64,000 bases of DNA from Paraburkholderia sp. D15 (GCF_029910215.1 NZ_CP110396.1:1054001-1118000); one strand, 5' to 3'; shown: positions 18,173 to 27,116, numbered from the stretch's first letter. Notes: a model not told the origin generated them from the letters alone. A program made the numbers and translations.

Positions 18173-18982
18173 TTAACTGGCGTGCCGGCGTAAGAAGTTT
18201 TCGATGACCGTGGCCAGATAAGGCGGACACTCCTGCATCGGATAGTGGCCGCAGTTCGGAATCTTCAGCAGTTCGGCACGCGGATGCCATGCCATGAAGG
18301 TCTGCTGCATCGCTGCTTCGTCGAGACCCGGGTCCTTGTCGCCGACAACGACCAGATACGGCGTTTGCAACCCGCGCACCTCGTCGACGAAGTTGGTGGT
18401 GGTCAGCATCGTCAGATAGCCGGAGCGACATTCGGCGCTGACGTTGGCGCGGTGCTGGCGCAGCTTGACCTCCGCCCATCGATCCGACAGACCGCCCGTC
18501 ACGAACTTGAGCAGACGGCGGAATGCATCGTCGTTCTCCGCGACGCTCGCGAAGAACGCGAGCGACGCTTCATCGAGACGATTGCCGGCGGCCGACACCG
18601 GACAGATCGCGACGGCGCTTTTGATGCGCGCGCAAGCATCGGCGGCGATCCGTTGCGTCGCCATGCCGGTCATCGAATGGCCGATCAGATGAAAGCGATG
18701 CCATCCGAGTGTGTCGGCCAGCGCGAGGCAGTCGCGCGAGATTTCCTCGATCGTGTAGGTGCCGCGCAGGTGGAACGATTTTCCGTAGCCACGTAGGTCG
18801 ACGAACACGTAGGTGAAAGCGGTGCCATCGAGATAAGGGCGCATCGCCTCGTAGTTCGTGTGATCGCCTAGCCAGTCATGCATGACCAGTACATTTTCGG
18901 GTCCGGTCCCGTGCTGCACGTAGCCGAGATTGGCGGTGAAGTTCTCACCGGCATGTTCTATTGCGGAAGTAGATATGTTCAT
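18173..18982 (-). CDS. Alpha/beta hydrolase
   Basis: Alpha/beta-hydrolase fold protein of 269 aa. The nucleophile elbow is GHSMTG with Ser103, the HDWLG segment near 35-39 supplies the oxyanion region, VVVGDKDPG contains the likely acid, and NCGHYP contains the catalytic His. No signal peptide is seen, so it is cytoplasmic. The ATG at 18982 was chosen for its AAAGGA site; an ATG 18 codons upstream is also in frame. The gene has a clear promoter at 19085-19113 and a stem-loop terminator in its leader, suggesting attenuation. Confidence 0.8.
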   Translation of the reverse strand: MNISTSAIEHAGENFTANLGYVQHGTGPENVLVMHDWLGDHTNYEAMRPYLDGTAFTYVFVDLRGYGKSFHLRGTYTIEEISRDCLALADTLGWHRFHLIGHSMTGMATQRIAADACARIKSAVAICPVSAAGNRLDEASLAFFASVAENDDAFRRLLKFVTGGLSDRWAEVKLRQHRANVSAECRSGYLTMLTTTNFVDEVRGLQTPYLVVVGDKDPGLDEAAMQQTFMAWHPRAELLKIPNCGHYPMQECPPYLATVIENFLRRHAS

Positions 18983-19032
18983 TCCAACGGGTTCCTTTAT
19001 GGAGTGGGGAGACTGAAAATCGCCAAAAACCA

Positions 19033-19071
19033 CCAAAAAGAAACGCCCTCCCGGCGGACCGGGAGGGCGTT
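19033..19071 (-). terminator. Terminator-like hairpin in the 5' leader of the hydrolase gene
   Basis: A 13-bp perfect stem with a four-base loop (arms 19042-19054 and 19059-19071, core GCCCTCCCGG) is followed on the minus strand by TTTCTTTTT. It begins only a few bases after the predicted transcription start and ends about 50 bases before the hydrolase start codon. No upstream gene on this strand needs termination here, so attenuation or a very short RNA is likely. Confidence 0.7.
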
Positions 19072-19084
19072 GGAAATTGACTCG

Positions 19085-19113
19085 ATAGTATTAAGTGCGA
19101 AGACGAACGTCAA
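19085..19113 (-). promoter_or_regulatory. Sigma-70 promoter of the hydrolase leader
   Basis: On the minus strand TTGACG (19113-19108) and TACTAT (19090-19085) are separated by exactly 17 bases. Both boxes are near consensus. Transcription would start near 19078, immediately before the hairpin at 19042-19071. Confidence 0.7.
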
Positions 19114-19240
19114 GCGAATCGTGTTCTTTTCTCTGAATTGCAGATCAACCGGTAAAGTCTCGCGTAAGCGTGCATAGTCGCGCGACTCGTTGAACTCGCA
19201 ACGAACCGATCACACTCAAATAGAAACGATTCGACAATTC

Positions 19241-19678
19241 ATGACCATTCGAAACCGCATTCCATCGGATAACGCAACGCTCGCGGAAATCTGGCACCGC
19301 TCGGTGCGTGCCACGCATACGTTTCTCAGCGAACAGGATATTCAGGATCTTTATCCGCAAGTCCGGGATATCTATTTACCCGCCGTCTCGGTATGGGTCT
19401 ACGAAACCGCCGAAGGTAACCTGGCCGGTTTCATCGGCACCAGCGACGCGCAGGTTGAAATGCTGTTCGTCGACCCCGCGCATTTCGGCCAGCGCATCGG
19501 CACGCAACTGCTCGATCACGTGCGCGCGCAACACGCCGAATTGACCGTCGACGTCAACGAACAGAACCCCAGCGCTCACGCGTTCTATCTGCATTACGGC
19601 TTTAGCGACGTCGGCCGCTCGCCGACCGATTCCGCCGGCCGGCCGTTTCCACTCATTCACATGGCGCTGACGGCGTAG
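19241..19678 (+). CDS. GNAT N-acetyltransferase, YjaB-like
   Basis: GNAT-fold acetyltransferase of 145 aa, very similar in layout to E. coli YjaB: IWHRSVRATHTFLSEQDI near the N terminus, the acetyl-CoA segment MLFVDPAHFGQRIGTQLLDHV, and TVDVNEQNPSAHAFYLHYGF before the conserved C-terminal DSAGRPFPLIHM. It probably acetylates an amine or a protein in the cytoplasm; the substrate of YjaB is not well defined. The gene is divergent from the hydrolase at 18173. Confidence 0.85.
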   Translation: MTIRNRIPSDNATLAEIWHRSVRATHTFLSEQDIQDLYPQVRDIYLPAVSVWVYETAEGNLAGFIGTSDAQVEMLFVDPAHFGQRIGTQLLDHVRAQHAELTVDVNEQNPSAHAFYLHYGFSDVGRSPTDSAGRPFPLIHMALTA

Positions 19679-19806
19679 GGAGTCCGCGGGAGGAGTTGCT
19701 GCTGCGACGACCGAGCAGCAGATCGATTGAGCGGCGGATCGCCCGCATAGCGGAACCGCTGCGCAGGTGGAAAACCCATGCGTCGCCGCCCACTTGCACC
19801 ACCGGC

Positions 19807-19848
19807 GTGACTAGTTATATTATGACTAGACTCACAACGACTAGTCAC
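19807..19848. promoter_or_regulatory. Candidate PadR operator with three ACTAG sites
   Basis: GTGACTAGT at 19807-19815 and ACTAGTCAC at 19840-19848 are perfect inverted copies, and a third copy TGACTAGA lies between them at 19823-19830. A TATTAT-like -10 element sits inside. The cluster ends four bases before the PadR start codon, so autoregulation by steric block is expected. Confidence 0.55.
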
Positions 19849-19852
19849 GCCC

Positions 19853-20521
19853 ATGGTTCGCCACTCCCCGCTCGCGCTCGCTGTCCTCGCCATGCTCACC
19901 GAAGCGCCGATGCATCCGTACCGGATGCAGCAGCTCATCAAGGCGCGCGGCAAGGACGAGGTCATCAACGTCAGCCAGCGCAACAGCCTGTATCAGACAA
20001 TCGATCGCCTCCTGCGCGGCGACCTGATCGCGGTGCGCGAAACCGAGCGTGACGGCGCTTTCCCCGAACGCACCATCTACGAGATCACCGAGGCCGGCCG
20101 CGACACCGCGCGCCTCTGGTTGCGCGAGCAACTAGCGCAACCTGCGCGCGAATTCCCCGCGTTTCCGGCGGCATTGTCGTTCCTGCCATTGCTGACGCCC
20201 GACGACGTCCGCCGTCAGCTCGAGACGCGCGCCGCCGCACTCGAACGCGAACTGACGCGGCAGGACGCCGTCGCCGCGCAAGCGCAAACCATGCAGGTGC
20301 CGCGACTGTTTCTGCTCGAAGGCGAACTGGTCCGCGCGCAACTCGTCGCGCAATGCGACTGGGTGCGCGGCGTGATCGACGATCTGAAGGCGGGCACGCT
20401 CACCTGGAGCGAGGCGTGGCTGGCGGACATCGCCCAGCGCTTCACGCTCGCCGCCGACGCTACTTCGTACAAGCGAAGCCCATCCCCCGCAGCCACCTCG
20501 TCCCCGGAGAAAAAGCCATGA
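19853..20521 (+). CDS. PadR-family transcriptional regulator
   Basis: PadR-type winged-helix regulator of 222 aa. The N-terminal domain begins LALAVLAMLTEAPMHPYRMQQLI and contains the basic wing with ERTIYEITEAGRD near 70-82; the C-terminal part is helical for dimerisation. The stop codon overlaps the start of the FAD monooxygenase by four bases (ATGA), so the two are translated together and the regulator probably responds to the substrate of that enzyme. Operator-like ACTAG repeats lie directly upstream. Confidence 0.85.
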   Translation: MVRHSPLALAVLAMLTEAPMHPYRMQQLIKARGKDEVINVSQRNSLYQTIDRLLRGDLIAVRETERDGAFPERTIYEITEAGRDTARLWLREQLAQPAREFPAFPAALSFLPLLTPDDVRRQLETRAAALERELTRQDAVAAQAQTMQVPRLFLLEGELVRAQLVAQCDWVRGVIDDLKAGTLTWSEAWLADIAQRFTLAADATSYKRSPSPAATSSPEKKP

Positions 20522-21876
20522 GCCGTGAACCCATGAAAGTGATCATCATCGGTGCCGGCACCGGCGGACTGTGTCTCGCACACGGACTCAAACGGCACGG
20601 TATCGAGGTCGCCGTCTACGAACGGGATCGCACGCGTACAGACGGGTTGCAGGGTTATCGCGTCGGGATCAACGCGCACGGCGTCGCATCGCTGCAGGCA
20701 TGCCTGTCGCCCGAACTGTTCGCGACGTTTCTCGCAACCTGCGCACGCACGCCGGGGCACTTCAACATCCTCACCGAACACATGACGGAGTTGCTGCGCG
20801 TGCCGCTCGACGACGAAAACCTGAGCGGCGGCAAATCGGTCAGCCGCATGACCTTGCGGCAGGTGTTGCTCACGGGCCTTGAAGAACAGGTGCATTTCGA
20901 CAAAGTCTTCACGCGCTACGAACAGCACGCGGACGGCAGCGTGACCGCGCATTTCGCCGACGGCACGCATGCGAGCGGCGACCTGCTGATCGGCGCGGTC
21001 GGCGCGCGCTCGACAGTCCGCAAACAGTTGTTGCCGCACGCGCGGATAGAAAGCACGGGGATCGTCAGCATTGCCGCCAAGGTGCCGATGACCGCGGCAT
21101 CGCGCGCGCTGCTGCCGCCCAAGGTGCTCGACGGCATCACGCTGATCAATGCGCCGAAGGGCTTCGGCGGGATCGTGCATGTGATGGAGTTTCCGTGGGG
21201 CGACAGCGGGCCGAAACAAGGCATCGGCGGGAACGAGGCCGGCTTGCTGGAACGCTGGCCGGGTCTGCTGTTCGACAACACGCGCGACTATCTGATGTGG
21301 GGCGTGTGGGGCGCGCGGCACAACCTGCCGGCCGATCCCGCCTCGCTCGCACAGCCCGCGCTGCTCGCGCTCGCGACGGAGATCACCGACGGCTGGCACC
21401 CCAATCTGCGTGCGTTGATTCGCGCGTCGGATCCGGCCACGGCATTCAGCATCGAAGTGCGCACCTCGCTACCCGTCGATGCCTGGCCCACCACCAACGT
21501 GACCGTGCTCGGCGACGCCGTGCATCTGATGACGCCGGGCCGCGGCGTCGGCGCCAACACGGCGTTGCGCGATGCCGCGCTGCTCGCCGAACGGCTGGGC
21601 GACGCGCAACGCGGTGCGCTTTCGGGTCGCGACGCGGTGGCCGGTTACGAAGCCCAGATGCGCGAGTACGGTTTTCATGCGGTGGCGGAATCGCGCAAAC
21701 AGTTCGATGCACGCGATCCGCTGCATCGGCCCGTGGTAGGCCGCGTGGCGCTCGGTGCGATGCGCACCGGTCTGCGCGTGGTGAACAACGTGCCGTTGCT
21801 GAAGCGCCGGATGATGGCGGCGGCCAACGATTTTCGCGGCGTGAAGCGCGAGGCGGATAAAGCGCGGGTGCGTTAG
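20518..21876 (+). CDS. FAD-dependent monooxygenase, aromatic hydroxylase type
   Basis: Flavoprotein monooxygenase of 452 aa. The Rossmann motif IIGAGTGGLCLAHGL is at 10-24, and the second FAD motif VLGDAVHLMTPGRGVGANTALRDA is in the C-terminal half. This is the class A layout used for hydroxylation of aromatic or polyketide substrates, or for tetracycline and rifampicin modification. The gene is translationally coupled to PadR, a frequent pairing in detoxification of phenolics and antibiotics. The substrate is unknown. Confidence 0.82.
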   Translation: MSREPMKVIIIGAGTGGLCLAHGLKRHGIEVAVYERDRTRTDGLQGYRVGINAHGVASLQACLSPELFATFLATCARTPGHFNILTEHMTELLRVPLDDENLSGGKSVSRMTLRQVLLTGLEEQVHFDKVFTRYEQHADGSVTAHFADGTHASGDLLIGAVGARSTVRKQLLPHARIESTGIVSIAAKVPMTAASRALLPPKVLDGITLINAPKGFGGIVHVMEFPWGDSGPKQGIGGNEAGLLERWPGLLFDNTRDYLMWGVWGARHNLPADPASLAQPALLALATEITDGWHPNLRALIRASDPATAFSIEVRTSLPVDAWPTTNVTVLGDAVHLMTPGRGVGANTALRDAALLAERLGDAQRGALSGRDAVAGYEAQMREYGFHAVAESRKQFDARDPLHRPVVGRVALGAMRTGLRVVNNVPLLKRRMMAAANDFRGVKREADKARVR

Positions 21877-21923
21877 CCGTCACGCCGAACCCCACACAGT
21901 TGCACACGCAACCAGCAGTAGAA

Positions 21924-21958
21924 CGGCCGGCGCGTTTCAAGCGAAAGCGCGCCGGCCG
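21924..21958. repeat. Inverted repeat after the monooxygenase gene
   Basis: An 11-bp perfect stem (CGGCCGGCGCG with CGCGCCGGCCG) has a 13-nt loop that can itself pair (TTTC with GAAA). No T-run follows on either strand, so it may be a weak or factor-dependent terminator or an mRNA 3' stabiliser. Confidence 0.4.
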
Positions 21959-22115
21959 ATTGCCAGGACGATTGCCAGCACATCGGTACGAAGAAAGCAT
22001 TGCGCGATGAGCGGACATCGCGATGTTTTCTGAAAGGAAGGCAAGGTAGGATTCGCGCAGGCGAGCGTCCTGTTCGCCGCCATCTTCGCAGCATTCACTT
22101 CGCTTACATCAGGCC

Positions 22116-24017
22116 ATGTCCTCCTCCGCGACTTCCTCCTCCCACACTGCCGCCAAAGCCGCGGCGCCGAGCCTGGTGCTCGGTGCGATCGGCGTCGTGT
22201 TCGGCGACATCGGCACGAGTCCGCTCTACACGTTGCGCGAATGCCTGAAGGCTGCCGGCGGCATCACGCAAACCAACGTCTTCGGTATCGTCTCGCTGAT
22301 TCTGTGGGCGATCATCGTGGTCGTCACGCTTAAATATGTCACTTTCGTGATGCGCGCCGACAACGACGGCGAAGGCGGCATTCTCGCGCTCACCGCACTC
22401 GCGTCGCGCGTTGCGCCGCCACGGCTACGTCGCGTGCTGTTGACGCTCGGCGTCTTCGGCGCGGCGATGTTCTATGGCGACTCGATGATCACGCCGGCCA
22501 TCTCGGTGATCTCCGCGGTGGAAGGGGTGACGCTCGTCGATCCGCACCTCACCGAATGGATCGTGCCGATCTCGCTCGTGATTCTCACGGGCCTCTTCAA
22601 GATTCAGAAACGCGGCACCGGCGCGGTGGGCAAGGTGTTTGGCCCGATCATGATCGTCTGGTTCGTGACGCTGGCCGCGCTGGGTCTGTCGCACATCGTC
22701 ACGCATGTGGACATTCTGCGTGCCGTGTCGCCGCTTTACGCCGTCGCGTTCGTTGCGCACGCACCGACCACTGCGTTCATCGTGCTGGGCTCGGTGTTTC
22801 TCGCGTTGACCGGCGGCGAAGCGCTCTATGCCGACATGGGTCACTTCGGCAAGAAGCCGATCAATCTCGCATGGCTCTTTCTCGTGCTGCCCAGCCTGGT
22901 TCTGAATTACTTCGGGCAAGCCGCGCTGGTGCTCGAAAAGCCGTCGACGATCGCGCAGCCCTTCTTCAATTCCGCGCCTGGCTGGGCGCTGGTTCCGCTG
23001 GTGCTGCTGGCAACGGCGGCCACCATCATCGCATCGCAGGCGGTGATTTCCGGCGCGTTCTCGATGACCAAGCAGGCGGTGCAACTCGGCTTCCTGCCGC
23101 GTATTCCGGTGGTGCACACGTCGTCGCACGAAATCGGCCAGGTGTACGTGCCGTTCATCAACATCTCGCTGTACGCGGCGGTGGTGTTCCTCGTCGTGTT
23201 CTTCAAATCCTCCGATAATCTCGCGGCGGCCTACGGTATCGCGGTGGCGTCGACCATGTTGCTGACGACCTTGCTGATGTACTTCATCACCCACGATCTA
23301 TGGAAATGGAGTCCGCTGAAAACGGCGGCGGTGATCGGGCCGCTCGCGCTGGTCGACGCGGTATTCGTCTCGAGCAACGTCAGCAAGGTGATGGAAGGCG
23401 GCTGGTTCCCGCTGCTCGCGGGCGGCGCCTTATTCACGGTGATGACCACCTGGCACAAGGGACGCGAAACCCTGATGGAGCGCATGCGCAGCGACAACCT
23501 GCCGCTCGCCCCGCTGATCCATTCGCTGTGCGACGGCTCGCATTCGCCGCCGCGCACCAACGGCACGGCGGTGTTTCCGGGCGGCGTCGCCGGCATGGCG
23601 CCGAGCGCGTTCCTGCACAACCTGAAGCACAACGGCGTCATGCACCAGTACAACATCTTCATGGCCGGTACGACCGACAACGTGCCGCACGTGCCGGACG
23701 AACAGAAAGCCATCGTGGAAAATCTCGGCAACGGATGCTACTCGGTCGTGGTGCGCCATGGCTTCACCGAGATTCCAAACGTGCCTCGCGTGCTGGAGTT
23801 CGTGCAGAAACAGATTCCCGAATGGCACTACGAAGCGTCCGATACTTCGTTCTTCCTCGCCCGCGATACGGTACTCGCCACCGGAGAAAGCAAGGCGATG
23901 TCGCTGTGGCGCGAAAAGCTGTTTGCCTTTCTGGCCCGCAACGCGGCGCAAGCGGCGGAGTACTACAGCCTGCCCGCTAATCGTGTGGTGGAAATGGGCG
24001 GTCAGATCAATATCTGA
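22116..24017 (+). CDS. kup: Kup low-affinity potassium uptake protein
   Basis: KUP/HAK/KT-family potassium:proton symporter of 633 aa with twelve helices. The signature VLGAIGVVFGDIGTSPLYTLRE is near residues 20-42, followed by NDGEGGILALTAL and GDSMITPAISVISAVEG, all hallmark segments. The C-terminal third is the soluble domain. It mediates K+ uptake at the inner membrane, mainly at low pH in known examples. The gene is alone and ends with a strong hairpin. Confidence 0.95.
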   Translation: MSSSATSSSHTAAKAAAPSLVLGAIGVVFGDIGTSPLYTLRECLKAAGGITQTNVFGIVSLILWAIIVVVTLKYVTFVMRADNDGEGGILALTALASRVAPPRLRRVLLTLGVFGAAMFYGDSMITPAISVISAVEGVTLVDPHLTEWIVPISLVILTGLFKIQKRGTGAVGKVFGPIMIVWFVTLAALGLSHIVTHVDILRAVSPLYAVAFVAHAPTTAFIVLGSVFLALTGGEALYADMGHFGKKPINLAWLFLVLPSLVLNYFGQAALVLEKPSTIAQPFFNSAPGWALVPLVLLATAATIIASQAVISGAFSMTKQAVQLGFLPRIPVVHTSSHEIGQVYVPFINISLYAAVVFLVVFFKSSDNLAAAYGIAVASTMLLTTLLMYFITHDLWKWSPLKTAAVIGPLALVDAVFVSSNVSKVMEGGWFPLLAGGALFTVMTTWHKGRETLMERMRSDNLPLAPLIHSLCDGSHSPPRTNGTAVFPGGVAGMAPSAFLHNLKHNGVMHQYNIFMAGTTDNVPHVPDEQKAIVENLGNGCYSVVVRHGFTEIPNVPRVLEFVQKQIPEWHYEASDTSFFLARDTVLATGESKAMSLWREKLFAFLARNAAQAAEYYSLPANRVVEMGGQINI

Positions 24018-24024
24018 TGTGGCG

Positions 24025-24056
24025 GATCGAACGCGCACGCTGCGCGTTCGATCTTT
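24025..24056 (+). terminator. Terminator after kup
   Basis: A 13-bp perfect stem (GATCGAACGCGCA with its complement) and a three-base loop are followed by TTT CCC. It starts eight bases after the kup stop codon. Confidence 0.65.
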
Positions 24057-24077
24057 CCCGCCTGCCCGCCGGTCCGG

Positions 24078-24461
24078 TCAGTGGCTGTCTTGCGCGATGT
24101 GCCAGAGCACGCCGGACGGGTCGAACACATACGCGACGCGCAAACCCCAAGGCTCGAGTTTCGGCGCTCTCGGCGCCTGCACGCCGTAGCGGCCGGCGAG
24201 ATCGAGCGCATCGATGCGAGCCCACCATGCGTCGAGGTCGCGGACCATCAAATGCATCATGTAGTTGTTGGCGAACTCCTGCGAATCGAATTCCTGCAGC
24301 AGGAACGCGAACGGACCGAGCTGCATCGAGGCGATCTGCCCGCTGATCCGCGACGCGACGAAACCCAGATCCGTATAGAAACGCAGGCTCGTTTCGAAGT
24401 CTCTTGCCGGCAGGAACGACCTGAGGGAAACGACATCGGGGCTTGCGGTCTGATTGCTCAT
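24078..24461 (-). CDS. VOC-family (glyoxalase/bleomycin resistance-like) protein
   Basis: Protein of 127 aa with the paired beta-alpha-beta-beta-beta modules of the vicinal oxygen chelate superfamily: LRSFLPARDFETSLRFYTDLGF at the start, LMVRDLDAWWARIDAL in the middle and VAYVFDPSGVLWHI at the end. It resembles bleomycin-resistance-like members. It lacks an obvious full metal triad in the first half. A LysR gene lies just upstream on the same strand. Confidence 0.75.
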   Translation of the reverse strand: MSNQTASPDVVSLRSFLPARDFETSLRFYTDLGFVASRISGQIASMQLGPFAFLLQEFDSQEFANNYMMHLMVRDLDAWWARIDALDLAGRYGVQAPRAPKLEPWGLRVAYVFDPSGVLWHIAQDSH

Positions 24462-24520
24462 TGCTGTACTCCAGAAATGACGGTGGCGTAGTTATCTATC
24501 TATTCTTCAATTGCCGGCAT

Positions 24521-25396
24521 TCAATTCGAAGCCGTCTCCTCCAGCAACGCCACGAAATGCTCGGAGAACTTTCTCACTCTCGAACTGATGTCCTTTCGCG
24601 ACGGATAAACAATGAACAGGCCAATTTCCGGTGTAGCGGATCGGCCTTGATCGATTTCAATCAGCCGTTCTTCACGCACTTCATCTTCGCATAGATGAGC
24701 GGGAAGAAAGGCCGCGCCCCCGCCATCCAGCGCCAGTTGCTTGAGCAGCGCGAAGCTGTTGGCGGTGACGGCATGGTGGGATTTCGACTGCAGCGACGTT
24801 GCCGAATTCAACGCCTGCGCTTTGCCCGAAGGATCCTCGAACATCAATTGCGCAAGGTTCTCCTCGTTGCGTTCCCGCTGCTGCAAATAAGCCGGGCTCA
24901 CGAACAGACCAAAGCGGAAACTCGCGATTTGTCTCGCGACGAAATCGTCGCTGCCGGGATTCCCACCCCGAATCGCAAGGTCGATGTTGTCGGACACGAA
25001 GTCGCTGACGCTATTGTCGACGATCACGTCGAAGCTCACGCGCGCATGCAGGGCCCGGAATGAGGCAATCGCTTGACTCAGCACATCTACTGGGAAATCG
25101 AGCGGCACGCTGATGCGGATCGAACCGTGCAGCGTCTTGTCGCCACTCGCGCCCGTGAACTCCGCCTCCCGCAATGTTCTGATGGCGGGTGCCACCTGAT
25201 CGAAATAGATGCTGCCATCGTCGGTGGGCGCGATTTGCCGCGTGGTGCGGCGTAATAGCCGCGTACCGAGCCGCTTTTCCAGCGCGGCGACGCGTGCGCT
25301 GACCGTCGAGCGCGGAATGCGCAAGCGGCGCGCGGCCGCGGAAAAAGAACCGCATTCGAGAACCGTGACGAATGCCAGGCAGGCGTTGAGATCCAT
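24521..25396 (-). CDS. LysR-family transcriptional regulator
   Basis: LysR regulator of 291 aa. The winged helix has CGSFSAAARRLRIPRSTVSARVAALEKRLG near residues 16-45, and the effector domain follows with RISVPLDFPVDV. It belongs to the CrgA-like group by this pattern. Two in-frame ATGs, 25396 and 25408, are possible starts; the shorter form begins MDLNACLAF, which matches the family better. The cupin gene at 25517 is divergent and is a probable target. Confidence 0.82.
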   Translation of the reverse strand: MDLNACLAFVTVLECGSFSAAARRLRIPRSTVSARVAALEKRLGTRLLRRTTRQIAPTDDGSIYFDQVAPAIRTLREAEFTGASGDKTLHGSIRISVPLDFPVDVLSQAIASFRALHARVSFDVIVDNSVSDFVSDNIDLAIRGGNPGSDDFVARQIASFRFGLFVSPAYLQQRERNEENLAQLMFEDPSGKAQALNSATSLQSKSHHAVTANSFALLKQLALDGGGAAFLPAHLCEDEVREERLIEIDQGRSATPEIGLFIVYPSRKDISSRVRKFSEHFVALLEETASN

Positions 25397-25516
25397 TGTC
25401 CATTCCATTGGCAGGTGCCGCCAATTTTAACGGTCTTTTTCGGCAGACCGGTTGCGCACAGAATGTCCGCACTGAGCCCGACTCATGGGTCAGATCAACC
25501 AGGAGTGCAATCGATC

Positions 25517-25942
25517 ATGCAATCAGAGTTTTGCGAGGCAGCGGAAGTCGTTCAATTCGCCGGAATGACCGTTCAATTGATCAGCGGCGGCGACGCGAGT
25601 CCCGTCAGCGTCATGGATATGAACATCGCCCGGCACTGCGGCGCGCCGAAACACAAATCGCTCGATGAGGAAAAGATTTTCACCCTCGTCGAAGGGCAAC
25701 TGGAATTCACGCTATGCGACACGACGCGCGTGCTCAATCCCGGCGACCGGGTCACGGTGGCGCGCGGCGATGTCCACGGGTTCACCAACCGGCTCGATCA
25801 GAACGCCCGCATGTTCCTGGTATCGACGCCGGCGCGCCATGACAGGTTCTTCCGCGCGATGGCGGCGCTGCCGGTGCCGCATAGCCCTGAATCGGTGCGA
25901 GCACTGTGCGCGACGTTCCGGCAGGAAATCGTCGGGCTGTGA
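25517..25942 (+). CDS. Cupin-domain protein
   Basis: Single-domain cupin of 141 aa. The first cupin motif contains HCGAPKHKSLDEEKIFTLVEG and the second contains PGDRVTVARGDVHGFTN. AGGAG lies upstream of the chosen ATG. It may be a small metal-binding isomerase, dioxygenase or sensor; the metal ligands are less regular than in germin-like enzymes. It is divergent from the LysR gene at 24521-25396. Confidence 0.72.
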   Translation: MQSEFCEAAEVVQFAGMTVQLISGGDASPVSVMDMNIARHCGAPKHKSLDEEKIFTLVEGQLEFTLCDTTRVLNPGDRVTVARGDVHGFTNRLDQNARMFLVSTPARHDRFFRAMAALPVPHSPESVRALCATFRQEIVGL

Positions 25943-26035
25943 GAGGCGGCGCCCGCAACCGCGCTGCACAGGCACGCGCGACGCCAGCCGGTACCGAGCG
26001 CTCCCGCGACTCGCTGCCCGGCAAGATGCCGCGCT

Positions 26036-26749
26036 TCAGGCCTCGGTGTCGATCATGCCGGTGGTCTGGCCGGACGCGAGCATCAGTTGGGCCAGTTCGG
26101 AGGTGGCCATTTCGATCGCGGAATTGATCGTCGACACCTCGCTTTGCAGGGTGCTCACCACGGTGGCCTGCACGCTGACCTGAGGCGAGTCGGCGGCCGC
26201 CTGGGCCGATTCTGCCGGTTGACTGCGCCGCGCACGTGCGGCCTGCGTGCTTTGAGCGTCGTCGGTCTGTGCGGAGCCGCCGGCTTGCGAGGCGCTACTG
26301 GACTGGATGGAGCCGACCGACTGAACGCCTTGCGACGCCGCGTGCGTAGCCCGCGTCTGCGAGCTCTGCGCTTGCGCCATTTCCGACTGGATCTGAGCCA
26401 GTTGCGCCTGCAACCGTTTGATCAAATCCTCGAGTTGCTGCATGGCGGACAAGGTCGAACTCGAACTGCTACTGCTGTCCGCACCGCCACCACCACCACC
26501 ACCGCCGCCGCCCTTACCTGTGCCCTTGGCATGCGAGGCGGAAGTACCGCTGGTGGATGAACTCGACGATGTCGAAGCGTTCGTGCCGGACTGCGAGCCC
26601 GACGAGCTGGAGGAACTGGACGACGCCGAAGCGGCATCCGTCGTGGAAGAAGTGGACGTCGAGGCAGCCGTCGCGGCCGGGTTCGTGGTGCCGGTCGAAC
26701 CGCTGCCGGTCGGCCAGGCGCTGGGACTGGTGGCGCTGGTGATCTGCAT
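26036..26749 (-). CDS. Ser/Gly-rich low-complexity protein with coiled coil
   Basis: Unrecognised protein of 237 aa. Residues 1-75 are almost only Ser, Thr, Ala and Gly; a run of ten Gly follows near 79-90, then a Ser run, then a helical segment LSAMQQLEDLIKRLQAQLAQIQSEMAQ with coiled-coil character near 99-126. A second low-complexity part and a final helix (STINSAIEMATSELAQLMLASGQ) close the protein. The start has an excellent ribosome binding site (AAAGGAGGTG). No signal peptide is seen. The composition suggests a secreted or surface-exposed filament-like or secretion-associated protein, but this is a guess. Confidence 0.6.
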   Translation of the reverse strand: MQITSATSPSAWPTGSGSTGTTNPAATAASTSTSSTTDAASASSSSSSSSGSQSGTNASTSSSSSTSGTSASHAKGTGKGGGGGGGGGGADSSSSSSSTLSAMQQLEDLIKRLQAQLAQIQSEMAQAQSSQTRATHAASQGVQSVGSIQSSSASQAGGSAQTDDAQSTQAARARRSQPAESAQAAADSPQVSVQATVVSTLQSEVSTINSAIEMATSELAQLMLASGQTTGMIDTEA

Positions 26750-26885
26750 CGGCACACCTCCTTTGAACAATGCGATTCGTCGAGATTGGACAGACCGGAC
26801 GGAATGCCCCTCAATGAATAACGGCTGTTCACGCTGCAAACTTTAGTGCCGCCGCCTTTCTTTTCGCGCGGTCTTTTACACGCAA

Positions 26886-27116
26886 TTACGGCTTGTGCTG
26901 GCTTCGCGCAGAGTTCTTCCCCGAAGGCCACACGGCCGCGATCAGCCCGGCGATCACGCCGAGCACGCCGACGATCGCCATCAATCCCCCGCCGATATAC
27001 GGCGTCAGCGACGCACCAAGCGCATTGGATTTACCGAGCAGCAGCAAGCCGCCGATCAGCGCGATCGATCCGCCGATCCCCCAGACGGCCGCCGCCGCGG
27101 CGAAAAAACGATTCAT
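26886..27116 (-). CDS. Small membrane protein, two helices
   Basis: Protein of 76 aa with helix 1 at about 3-28 (VWGIGGSIALIGGLLLL) and helix 2 at about 41-65 (GGLMAIVGVLGVIAGLIAAV), and a basic C-terminal tail. AAGGAC is placed before the ATG. It is not assigned to a named family; small proteins of this kind are common inner-membrane proteins in this group. It shares its transcriptional direction with the Ser/Gly-rich gene downstream. Confidence 0.6.
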   Translation of the reverse strand: MNRFFAAAAAVWGIGGSIALIGGLLLLGKSNALGASLTPYIGGGLMAIVGVLGVIAGLIAAVWPSGKNSARSQHKP

